Assembly (NCBI GenBank): GCA_029261715.1 | Contig: JAJDAT010000001.1 | Coordinates: 186,001 to 250,000, forward strand | Direction of reading: 5' to 3' | From: Nitrospinia bacterium | GTDB taxonomy: Bacteria > Nitrospinota > Nitrospinia > Nitrospinales > JAJDAT01 | Length of the DNA: 64,000 bases | Shown here: in pieces, positions 44,196 through 53,042 of the stretch | Layout of the letters: each line of letters begins with the position of its first letter | Numbering within the stretch: the stretch's first letter is position 1 | Program-made: the position numbers and the translations under genes | The notes under the pieces: generated by a model | What the model was told of the DNA's origin: nothing | The model's input: only the letters and a program-made list of their open reading frames with translations | Databases searched by the model: none

Positions 44196-46265
44196 ATGGA
44201 AATTAAATCTGCTACAAAACTATTAAAGGAATTTTCAGTTCTTTCCAGTTTAGAAGAACTTCATATAGAAAAATTGTGTGAATCTTCCGGTTTTGTCTAT
44301 TTAAATGGAGGGGAACTTCTCTTTAAAGAAGGTGATCCAGGAAACGCTATGTTCATTGTTTTAGATGGATTGCTGGAAGTTTACACAAAAAACAAAATAA
44401 TTGCCGAACGCGGTCCATATAGTTTGATTGGTGAAATGGCTCTAATAAACTCCCAACCAAGATCCGCAAACATAAAAGCTTCCATCCCCACTAGCCTCAT
44501 AGAAATTTCGAAAGAAAACTTCAATAATTTTATAGCGCCGCATTCAAGTGTCATTCTAGAAATCATGAAAACCTTGTCGGAAAGAAGTCGTTCCGACCTC
44601 AATACTTTAGACCACGGCTATGGAGAGCTCCATAGGTCTCAAGAAAATTATGAAGACATTGTCAAATCCGTATCCGATATTATTTTAAGAGTTTCTTCAA
44701 ATGGCCTTATCACCTATTCAAATTCATCGGTTGGTTTATTAGGCTATACACCGAGCGATATAATAGGTCGTCCAATAAGCGATTTCATTGTCAATGAAAA
44801 CAAACAAGAAGTACAAGACCAGCTCATTACAAAACGCATTGGCGCCAGAGCGACAAAAGACCTCGAAGTTTGGCTTAAAGTTAACGATGACTTCTTATTT
44901 CCAGGCGGATTTAGAAAATTGCTATTTCTAGTGGACTCCACAGGTTTGTGGGACGTCTCAAATAAAGTCGTGAAGCAAAAAACCACGGAAAAAAAGTTTA
45001 TAGGATGTCAATTAGTAGCTAGAGAAATAACCTTAAGAAAAAAAGCCGAAGAAGAAATATTTGAGAACGCCCTTCATCAGGAAGAATTGGTAAGAATCAG
45101 AACCAGAGAATTAGAAAAAGCAAAAGAAGAAGCCGAAAAAGCCAACCAAGCTAAGTCTGAGTTTTTAGCTAGAATGAGCCACGAGCTGAGAACCCCAATG
45201 AACTCAATTTTGGGTTTCACTCAACTTTTGAGAGGAGAAGCAAAGAAAAATAACGACGACCCTCAACTTAAAGACCTCGATCAAATTCTAAACTCAGGCT
45301 ACCATTTATTGGACTTAATCAATGAGGTTTTGGATCTTTCAAAAGTTGAAACTGGCCATGTCAATATTTCTTTAGAACCGATCAATCTATTTGATCTAAA
45401 AAATGAAGTCTTTAATTTATCAAAACCCATCTCAATGGAAAACGGGGTCGAGTTATTAGACAATCCAACTGCCAATCCGTCCATCCATGTCTTGGCAGAC
45501 AGGATTCATTTAAAACAAGTTTTAATAAATTTAATTACCAACGCCATAAAATATAACCAAAAGCATGGACAAGTAACGATAGATTATTTTCTAAAAAATA
45601 AAGACCAAATTGTCATAAAAGTTTCAGATACTGGACGCGGCATTCCAAAAGATAAATATAAGGAAGTGTTTTTACCTTTTGAGAGATTGGGAATAGAATC
45701 GTCTGAAATTTCAGGCACCGGAATCGGCCTCACTATTTCAAAACGCCTAGTCGAATTAATGGACGGAGTTATTTATTTCGAAAGCGTTTTAGGAGAAGGA
45801 ACTAACTTTTTCGTTGAATTACCAGTGGCGCAAGAACAACCCACTGAATCAGATGACAAACCCGGCAATCCAGACTTCTCTGACCGCGAAGTAGGATCAA
45901 AAGAAAAAGTTATTTTGTACGTTGAAGATAACCTGGCAAACTTGAATTTGGTCAAACGGATACTTGCAAGTAGAGAAAGCACAACCTTTTTACCGGCGTT
46001 AACGGCTATAGAAGGTCTTAGGCTGGCTCACACACATCAACCAGACCTCATCTTAATGGACATCAACCTTCCTGGAATGAATGGCATTGAAGCTTTTAAA
46101 AAATTACAAGAGTCTGAAAAAACTAAAAACATACCAGTACTCGCCGTAAGCGCAGACGCTATGGAAGAAGACCAAGAAAAAGCCAAAGCGTTAGGATTCA
46201 AAAACTATATCACCAAACCCATAGACGTTCCCCTCTTTGTAGATTTAATAGAAAAATACCTTTAA
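44196..46265 (+). CDS. cNMP-binding-PAS-HisKA-HATPase-REC hybrid histidine kinase
   Basis: 689 residues. CRP-type cyclic-nucleotide-binding domain (about 10-130) with the phosphate-binding cassette [18 protein letters not shown] containing the Glu and Arg-Ser contacts for cyclic nucleotide phosphate. PAS domain (about 150-285) with an unusual segment on LEVWLKVN and [10 protein letters not shown], coiled coil, His[14 protein letters not shown], HATPase_c LITNAIKYN / DTGRGIP / GTGIGLT, and C-terminal REC ([23 protein letters not shown]). Soluble. A kinase whose activity is probably tuned by cAMP. Paralogue at 48251; the predicted adenylate cyclase is 15 kb away. Confidence 0.92.
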   Translation: MEIKSATKLLKEFSVLSSLEELHIEKLCESSGFVYLNGGELLFKEGDPGNAMFIVLDGLLEVYTKNKIIAERGPYSLIGEMALINSQPRSANIKASIPTSLIEISKENFNNFIAPHSSVILEIMKTLSERSRSDLNTLDHGYGELHRSQENYEDIVKSVSDIILRVSSNGLITYSNSSVGLLGYTPSDIIGRPISDFIVNENKQEVQDQLITKRIGARATKDLEVWLKVNDDFLFPGGFRKLLFLVDSTGLWDVSNKVVKQKTTEKKFIGCQLVAREITLRKKAEEEIFENALHQEELVRIRTRELEKAKEEAEKANQAKSEFLARMSHELRTPMNSILGFTQLLRGEAKKNNDDPQLKDLDQILNSGYHLLDLINEVLDLSKVETGHVNISLEPINLFDLKNEVFNLSKPISMENGVELLDNPTANPSIHVLADRIHLKQVLINLITNAIKYNQKHGQVTIDYFLKNKDQIVIKVSDTGRGIPKDKYKEVFLPFERLGIESSEISGTGIGLTISKRLVELMDGVIYFESVLGEGTNFFVELPVAQEQPTESDDKPGNPDFSDREVGSKEKVILYVEDNLANLNLVKRILASRESTTFLPALTAIEGLRLAHTHQPDLILMDINLPGMNGIEAFKKLQESEKTKNIPVLAVSADAMEEDQEKAKALGFKNYITKPIDVPLFVDLIEKYL

Positions 46266-46295
46266 TAAAATCCTCCACATTTCCCATTAAAAAAA

Positions 46296-47414
46296 ATGAG
46301 TTCAAATTTGGATTGGATGAAGTCAATTGTTCAGTTTGTACCCATTGGGATTTTTCAAATTGATGGCGATGATCGTTATATATTTGTCAACCCCGCTTGG
46401 GAAAAAATTACTGGTAGGTCAATAGCTAAAACTTTAGGACAAGATTGGTGGGAAGTAATACACAAAGATGATAGGGAAAAAGTCTATTATGCATGGTCTG
46501 AAGCAGAATCACAAAACAAAGAACTAAACGTCGAATGTCAAATTACAATTTTAAATGGGTCTGAGAGATGGGTCCGGCTTCGAACTAATTTCCTTTTTAG
46601 CGATCAGGGAAAAACAGTCTTTGGAAGTTTAGAAGATATTACCAATAAAAAGAAGGCGGACCAAGAAAAAGAAAAGTTGATTCAAGAACTTAAAAACGCC
46701 ATTCTTTTATCAAACGAAGCTCAAGAAGAAAGCTCTGCAAAATCCGAGTTTATTTATAGGATGAGTCATGAGTTACGCACTCCCATGCATGCAATCTTGG
46801 GTTTTTCGCAATTATTGGAAATAAGTAAAAGTATCAAAGATAACTGCAACGATAGCGCAAGCGTCGTCGAAATTTTAAAAGCCGGCAAACATTTACTGTC
46901 TCTCATCAATAACGTTCTAGAATTATCGGAAACCGGGTCTAGAAAAATTAATTTTGAAGCGGTTTCTCTTTTTGAAACGGTTAAAAATAGTATGGTTTCT
47001 CGTCATCTCTTGGCAGATTCATTAAAAATAAATATTGTCAACAATATCCAAAATAATAATGAAACTAGAGTAACTGGGGATCCAAAATTAGTTCATCAAA
47101 TCGTAGACTCTTTATTAGCAAATTCCATAAAATATAATAAAGAGGGAGGAACCGTAAATATAAATATTGAGCCCGCCAAAGATAAAATGATTTGCCTATC
47201 CGTGCACAATACAGGAGACCCTATTCCCGAAGAAAACTTAGAAAAAATATTTGAAGCTTTCTATCGATTAGAGATTCATAAAAATCAGACAGACGGAATT
47301 GGACTAGGTCTCGCCCTAGCAAAAAAGTTTACGGAACTCATGGGGGGGACCATCTCAGCTCAAAACCAAGACGAAGGGTGCTGTTTCTATCTTACGTTAC
47401 CTAAAAGTGACTAA
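46296..47414 (+). CDS. PAS-HisKA-HATPase histidine kinase with altered G1 box
   Basis: 372 residues, 30 nt after the cNMP-kinase gene, so likely co-transcribed. PAS/PAC domain (about 10-125: FQIDGDDRYIFVNPAWEKITG, then the PAC end GSLEDIT), H-box [13 protein letters not shown]-box LLANSIKYN, G2 GIGLGLA. The G1 box reads NTGDPIP where DTGxGIP is standard: the Asp that binds the adenine amino group is Asn, and the second Gly is Pro. ATP binding may be weakened, so this could be a phosphatase-biased or regulatory kinase. No receiver domain of its own. Confidence 0.88.
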   Translation: MSSNLDWMKSIVQFVPIGIFQIDGDDRYIFVNPAWEKITGRSIAKTLGQDWWEVIHKDDREKVYYAWSEAESQNKELNVECQITILNGSERWVRLRTNFLFSDQGKTVFGSLEDITNKKKADQEKEKLIQELKNAILLSNEAQEESSAKSEFIYRMSHELRTPMHAILGFSQLLEISKSIKDNCNDSASVVEILKAGKHLLSLINNVLELSETGSRKINFEAVSLFETVKNSMVSRHLLADSLKINIVNNIQNNNETRVTGDPKLVHQIVDSLLANSIKYNKEGGTVNINIEPAKDKMICLSVHNTGDPIPEENLEKIFEAFYRLEIHKNQTDGIGLGLALAKKFTELMGGTISAQNQDEGCCFYLTLPKSD

Positions 47415-47651
47415 CCTTAAAAACGCCCAACGTCCAAATAAAGCCTTAACCTTTAAGTTGCCAATATTATAATTTTTAACCTTTCAATAAGTCCTAATAA
47501 TTTTTCCAATTCCTATCCATTGATATTGTTTCTCGAAAGTATCGATATCAAATTCCCATATGTATTTCCAGGTTGCTTTCAGTTATCTCCATCTCTTTAT
47601 ATAGGTTCCTCCAGCTCTATCGCTCAAACAATCCATTAGATTTAAGATCGG

Positions 47652-47810
47652 CTAAGTTTTCTTAAAAAATGCTACGGCTAAAGAAAACCAACCAATCATA
47701 AAAAACAACCCCCCTGGAGGAGTAATCGGTCAAAAATTTTTAGGACATCCCAAGACAAAGGCGTAAAACCTTCCTGAGAAAAGGAGAATAAATAAACTTT
47801 TACTTTTTTC
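47652..47810 (-). pseudogene. Relic of a DUF423 (YgdD-like) membrane protein
   Basis: In one frame on the minus strand: LFSGRFYAFVLG, then an in-frame TGA, then PITPPGGLFFMIGWFSLAVAFF and a stop. This follows the C-terminal pattern of DUF423 proteins (LFSGSLY ... ITPxGGxxFxxGWxxLA). The upstream two thirds of the gene are missing or beyond recognition and an internal stop interrupts the rest, so it is a decayed remnant. Confidence 0.6.
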
Positions 47811-47997
47811 CTTCTTTTATTTTATTTACCTTCTCCAACGCTAGTGAAATTCCTTTCATATCATAGTTCCAAATCATTTCATTTAAACCTTTATTCCGAA
47901 CACCAACTTTACATCTATTACTTATAACAGGCTTAACTTTTAACTTTAAATTTCCACATTCCGAATCAAATAAAACGTTGTTAAACATCAAATTCAT
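47800..47997 (-). CDS. Doubtful 65-residue frame
   Basis: Lys-rich frame beginning MNLMFNNVLFDSECGNLKL and ending in KVNKIKEGKK, overlapping the DUF423 relic by a few bases. No recognised domain and no clear ribosome-binding site. It has a plausible compact beta-then-helix pattern but could be chance in AT-rich DNA. The rest of the gap 47415-48250 shows no other gene. Confidence 0.25.
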   Translation of the reverse strand: MNLMFNNVLFDSECGNLKLKVKPVISNRCKVGVRNKGLNEMIWNYDMKGISLALEKVNKIKEGKK

Positions 47998-48250
47998 CTA
48001 AAAAAAATAAGTACCCACAATCTATATATTCCCTACCCGCACAGACCAAAAAGAATCATTTTTTTATTGCGCCCCTATTTACTTACCTCATCAGCATTTA
48101 TTAATATTTTGTTACGTAATTGTAAAAATATATTATTCACAAAAATGTTATTCTGATAATTAAATAAGAATTAAAAAACGGGCAAAACATTTGAGTTTAT
48201 TTACACATCAAAATAAAACTGCCCATTTATTAAAACTAAAAACCTAATTA

Positions 48251-50338
48251 ATGGATACCAATTCTGCAGTAACAATATTAAAAGACTTTTCAGTTCTTGG
48301 CGACTTAGACAAATATGCATTAAAAAAACTCTGCGATGTTTCCCCATTAGTTCAATTAAATAAAGAAGAACTTCTATTCAAAGAAGGCGACCCAGGTGAG
48401 ACAATGTACATTGTTTTAGAAGGGACGCTCGAAGTTTTCACAAACAACAAACTCATTGCCCAACGCGGCTGTTACAGCATGGTCGGGGAAATGGGGCTTA
48501 TAAATTCCCAACCTAGATCTGCAAATATAAAAGCTATCACCCCTTCCTGTTTATTAGAAATCTCTAAAGAAAGTTTCAAAACTTTTATAGCTCCCAATCC
48601 AGGTGTCGTTTTAGAAATCATGAAGACTCTGTCGGAAAGAAGCCGTTCAGATTTAAATATTCTAGATCAAAGCGTCAGCGACCTTCAGAAGTCTCAAGAA
48701 AACTTTGAAGACATTGTCAAATCAGTATCAGACATCATTATAAGAATTTCTCCGGATGAAATTATCACTTACGTAAACTCATCCATAAATATATTGGGCT
48801 ATATGCCTGAAGACGTTATAGGAAAGTCAATAAGAGCTTTTTTAGACGAAGAAAATAAAAAAGAAACGCTCGAAAAACTAATAACCCAACGCATTGGTTT
48901 AAGAGCAACCAAAGATTTAGAAGTCTGGTTTAAAGTTAACGAAGGTTTTTTATTTCCCGGCGGTTTTAAGAAACTGCTTTTTTTAGTGGACTCAACAGGC
49001 CTATGGGATGTTTCAAACGATATTGTAAAGCAGACATCTACAGAAAAAATATGCCTGGGATGCCAACTAATCGCTCGGGAAATCACCTTGAGAAAAAAAG
49101 CCGAGGACGCAGTTTTTGAAAACGCTATTTGGCTGGAAGAACTAGTTAATACCAGAACAAAAGAACTTGAAGAATCCAAGAAAGAAGCGATAGAAGCTAA
49201 GGAAACGGCTGAAAAAGCCAACATGGCTAAATCCAATTTTTTAACTAATATGAGTCACGAATTGCGAACTCCAATGAACTCTATTTTGGGCTTCTCGCAA
49301 ATAATGAAAAAAGAAGCAAAACAAAAAAACGATACTGACTACATATATAGTTTAGATCAAGTTCTAAAATCTGGTTACCACTTACTTGATTTGATTAATG
49401 AAGTATTAGATCTATCAAAAGTTGAATCTGGTAATTTAGAGTTTTCAATAGAAGCAGTTAATATTTCAGAGTTATTAAACGAAATTTTAGATTTATTGAA
49501 ACCAATAGCGGAAGAAAAAAAGATTCAACTCACAAAACTTACGATTGATCCCAACACCCACGTAAAAGCGGATAAAATCTATTTAAAACAGGTTTTGATA
49601 AATTTGTTCTCAAACGCCTTAAAATATAATCAAGAGAACGGAAAAGTAACCGCGAGGTGTTCTTTAGAGAAGAATGATAAAGTTCTCATAGAAATATCGG
49701 ATACTGGACGCGGCATTCCTGAAGACAAATTCCACGGCGTATTTATTCCTTTTGATAGGTTGGGACTAGAATCCGGGGAGATAGAGGGTACAGGCATTGG
49801 ACTAGCCATTACCAAACGCTTAGTTGAGCTTATGCAAGGCTCTATTTACTTTGAAAGTATTGTAGGCGAGGGAACTAGTTTTTTTGTGGAATTGGAAGCT
49901 TCTAAAGAAAAATCGACTTCTACAAAACAAACGACAAACATCCCAAGCTCAACAGAAACTCAATTGAATGTAGATGAACAAATAATCCTATATATTGAAG
50001 ATAATGAAGCAAATATAGAATTAGTTCGTAGAATATTAGGTTTTAAAAAAAATGTATTATACCTTTTTGCAGAAACGGCAAAAGAAGGTATTCAGTTAGC
50101 ATATGATCGGCAACCCCACCTTATTTTGATGGATATTAATCTTCCTGACATGGGGGGATGCGAAGCCTTCGAAAAATTACAAGAATCGGAAAAAACTAAA
50201 AACATTCCGGTATTAGCGCTCAGTGCAGACGCCATGAGTAAGGACATAAAAAACGCTATTAATTTGGGATTCAAAGACTATATCACCAAGCCAATAGACG
50301 TACCTCTTTTCATAGATTTAATCGATAGATATCTTTAA
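48251..50338 (+). CDS. cNMP-binding-PAS-HisKA-HATPase-REC hybrid histidine kinase, paralogue
   Basis: 695 residues, same architecture as the protein at 44196 and similar in every domain. Cyclic-nucleotide cassette [21 protein letters not shown] with EVWFKVN and [10 protein letters not shown]; a longer Lys/Glu/Ala coiled coil before the kinase; H-box [13 protein letters not shown]-box LFSNALKYN; DTGRGIP; GTGIGLA; REC with LYIEDN, LMDINLPDMGG and ITKPID. Probably a duplicate that has diverged in its signal linker. Expected to respond to the same cyclic nucleotide. Confidence 0.92.
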   Translation: MDTNSAVTILKDFSVLGDLDKYALKKLCDVSPLVQLNKEELLFKEGDPGETMYIVLEGTLEVFTNNKLIAQRGCYSMVGEMGLINSQPRSANIKAITPSCLLEISKESFKTFIAPNPGVVLEIMKTLSERSRSDLNILDQSVSDLQKSQENFEDIVKSVSDIIIRISPDEIITYVNSSINILGYMPEDVIGKSIRAFLDEENKKETLEKLITQRIGLRATKDLEVWFKVNEGFLFPGGFKKLLFLVDSTGLWDVSNDIVKQTSTEKICLGCQLIAREITLRKKAEDAVFENAIWLEELVNTRTKELEESKKEAIEAKETAEKANMAKSNFLTNMSHELRTPMNSILGFSQIMKKEAKQKNDTDYIYSLDQVLKSGYHLLDLINEVLDLSKVESGNLEFSIEAVNISELLNEILDLLKPIAEEKKIQLTKLTIDPNTHVKADKIYLKQVLINLFSNALKYNQENGKVTARCSLEKNDKVLIEISDTGRGIPEDKFHGVFIPFDRLGLESGEIEGTGIGLAITKRLVELMQGSIYFESIVGEGTSFFVELEASKEKSTSTKQTTNIPSSTETQLNVDEQIILYIEDNEANIELVRRILGFKKNVLYLFAETAKEGIQLAYDRQPHLILMDINLPDMGGCEAFEKLQESEKTKNIPVLALSADAMSKDIKNAINLGFKDYITKPIDVPLFIDLIDRYL

Positions 50339-50766
50339 AAAACTTACTGCAACTTTTAATTTTTACTGCCCTTAAAACCTTTAATTGATTAAAAAGACAA
50401 AACTGTTTTCTAGAAACGATTCGTCAAACCTAACTTTAATTCAATTCCCTCACTCTAACCTCTCATTTTTCAAAGCATTTCAAACCTATATTTTTTTACA
50501 AAATCTTAAGATTTTTTTCGTCTCACTACAATCATAACTATTGAAAAATAAAGGTTGTTCTTTACCTCAACAAAGAATATAATTAACTGTTAATTTAAGT
50601 GTCAGCATATAAAATTTCTTGGCATAAATTTAAGGTTAAGCGAAATTTATCGCTCTTGAAAAAACCTTTTCATTTCAAGCGTTCAGGTTTATTCTTTAAG
50701 CCATTATCCAAATCTGATCTCTCTGACTGAGCCTTTATCAAGCCTCTTTCTAACTGGACGCTATAC
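50339..50766. other. Intergenic region before the GGDEF-EAL gene
   Basis: 428 bp, AT-rich, no gene. A perfect palindrome AAAATCTTAAGATTTT followed by T residues at 50500-50518 may be a weak terminator for the upstream kinase gene. Confidence 0.4.
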
Positions 50767-52866
50767 ATGGATAAAATTTCCATAATGCAACATTTAAAAA
50801 AAGTCGATTTTTTAAAGGACCTTCCAGGTTTGGAAAGTTTGGCCGAAAATTGCCAAGCCACCAACCTCTTTCCTAACGACTTTCTATTTAAAGAAGGCGA
50901 AACAGGCGAATCCATGTTCATTATTACAGAGGGTTGTCTTGAGGTGATTAAAGAAAATCGCACCATCGCCTTACGCGCAGAAGGGGAATATATTGGGGAA
51001 ATGGCCCTCTTAGGTAATCAAACACGTTCCGCTTCCATAAAAGCAACTTCTAACGTTAAAGCGATAGAAATCAAAGAAAATGTTTTTAAAAGTTTTCTAA
51101 TATCCAATCCCGAAGCGTTACTCCCTTTAGTCAAAACTTTAGCCCTACGTTCAAAACAAGAGTTAGAAATTTTAGCTTCAGATAACCGCGAATTAGAAAC
51201 TCAAAAAAAGATTAATAAAAGATTCAATCGAATCTTAGACGATACCGTCAACGAAATTTATATATTAGATCCAGATACCTATAAAGTTATAAGAGCTAAT
51301 TTAAAAGCCTCTACCAACCTTGGTTATCCCTTAAACAAATTTGGAAATTTCTTTTTTAACGGCTTATTTTCCGATTTCACATGGGATGAGCTCAACGCTC
51401 ATATCCAAACACTTTTAAATAACGAGCAAGCCCAAGCTTCTTTTGCCGGACAACTCAAAAGAAAAGACGGCTCAACCTACCCTGTCGAAGTTCGTATTCA
51501 ATACTTAGATACTGAAGAGCCCGCGCAATTTTTCGCTATCGTAGAAGATATTACCGAGCGAAAAACAATGGAAGATCATATCAAACAACTCGCTTTTTAC
51601 GACACATTGACAGATCTTCCAAATCGTAATTTGCTAAAGGACCGGATGCAAGTCATGTTGGAGCACGCTAAGCGATATGACAAAAAATTCGCCGCCCTTT
51701 ATATGGACATGGATAACTTCAAAGCGGTTAACGACGCTTTAGGTCACGATGCTGGCGATCAATTTTTAAAATCGGTTACAAAACGCCTAAAAGAATGTCT
51801 TAGAAAAGAAGATACTCTCGGTCGTATGAGTGGCGATGAGTTCATTATTTTACTTCCAAATCTTAATGATGAAAAAGACGCCTCAAATTTGGCTCAAAAA
51901 ATAAACTCGATAATGGAATCTCCTTTCTTGATCGCAAATAAAGAAATTTTTTCAAATTTTAGCATTGGGGTTTCTTACTATCCAGACGACGGAAATGATA
52001 TCGCCACTCTTCTCAAAAATGCCGATATCGCCATGTATCGCGCCAAAGAAGTGGGAGGACACACCTATCAGTTGTTCACCGAATCGATGAACGAAAAGAT
52101 CAATAAACGTATGACCATGGAGCAAAACCTCCGCCAAGCTCTGGATAATGACGAATTGAAATTGTATTACCAGCCTAAAGTCGATGAAAAGGGAACGCTT
52201 TCAAGTTTAGAAGCGCTCATTCGCTGGCCCCAGCCGGAAGGAAAAATGATATCGCCCGGAGTGTTCATTCCCATTGCGGAAGAAAGCCGAATCATAGGTC
52301 TTATAGGCAAATGGGTGATTATAGAAGCCTGCAAACAAATTCAAGAATGGAAAACTAAATTTGGACGTTCCATAAAAGTTGCCGTAAACGTTTCGGGCAA
52401 ACAATTCGAACAAACTGATTTAGTCAAAGACATAAAAGAAGTGCTAGAAACAGCGAAAATAGACCCTTCGCTTTTAGAAGTGGAAGTTACAGAAACCGCT
52501 ATGATGAGAGATATTGACTCTGTTATAAGCGTTCTCGATAAACTAAAAGAATTTGGAGTTCAATCGTCCATAGACGATTTTGGTTCGGGTTATACGTCCT
52601 TAGGATATTTAAAGAAATTTCCGGTTCACTCTTTAAAAATAGACCAATCGTTTATTCACGGTTTTAAAGATAAAAGCAATCAAGCCATCATCGAAGGAAT
52701 TATCACTATTTGTAAAGTAATGGGCTTGGAAGTGGTTGCCGAAGGGGTCGAAACCGAAGAACAACTAGAATACTTAAAAACATTAAAGTGCGATATATAT
52801 CAAGGTTACTTATTTTATAAACCGCTACCAGCGGATGAAGTTGCGAAACAGTTTTTTCAGAATTAA
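50767..52866 (+). CDS. cNMP-binding-PAS-GGDEF-EAL cyclic-di-GMP protein
   Basis: 699 residues. CRP-type cNMP domain (about 8-125; cassette IGEMALLGNQTRSASIKA), PAS (about 150-265), GGDEF domain (about 275-435) with active site SGDEF in place of GGDEF and an RxxD inhibitory site (RKED) five residues upstream, then an EAL domain (about 445-695) with LEALIRW, VNVSGKQF, VEVTETAM, IDDFGSGYTSL, LKID and VAEGVETEEQ all intact. The EAL side looks fully competent as phosphodiesterase; SGDEF variants can still be cyclases. A protein linking cyclic nucleotide input to c-di-GMP turnover. Confidence 0.94.
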   Translation: MDKISIMQHLKKVDFLKDLPGLESLAENCQATNLFPNDFLFKEGETGESMFIITEGCLEVIKENRTIALRAEGEYIGEMALLGNQTRSASIKATSNVKAIEIKENVFKSFLISNPEALLPLVKTLALRSKQELEILASDNRELETQKKINKRFNRILDDTVNEIYILDPDTYKVIRANLKASTNLGYPLNKFGNFFFNGLFSDFTWDELNAHIQTLLNNEQAQASFAGQLKRKDGSTYPVEVRIQYLDTEEPAQFFAIVEDITERKTMEDHIKQLAFYDTLTDLPNRNLLKDRMQVMLEHAKRYDKKFAALYMDMDNFKAVNDALGHDAGDQFLKSVTKRLKECLRKEDTLGRMSGDEFIILLPNLNDEKDASNLAQKINSIMESPFLIANKEIFSNFSIGVSYYPDDGNDIATLLKNADIAMYRAKEVGGHTYQLFTESMNEKINKRMTMEQNLRQALDNDELKLYYQPKVDEKGTLSSLEALIRWPQPEGKMISPGVFIPIAEESRIIGLIGKWVIIEACKQIQEWKTKFGRSIKVAVNVSGKQFEQTDLVKDIKEVLETAKIDPSLLEVEVTETAMMRDIDSVISVLDKLKEFGVQSSIDDFGSGYTSLGYLKKFPVHSLKIDQSFIHGFKDKSNQAIIEGIITICKVMGLEVVAEGVETEEQLEYLKTLKCDIYQGYLFYKPLPADEVAKQFFQN

Positions 52867-53042
52867 TCGAAATTATTACGGGGACGATTAAATACCTGAC
52901 ATGAAGCAATCAAAACACATCCATTTAAAGCCTTGTTTCAGTATGATGTGTCTAGACTGATCTCATCTATTTATGTTTCGGGTTAATAATAAGTTACTTT
53001 TAATTTTTTTGTAAATGAAATCCCTATTTTTATAAGGGGGAA

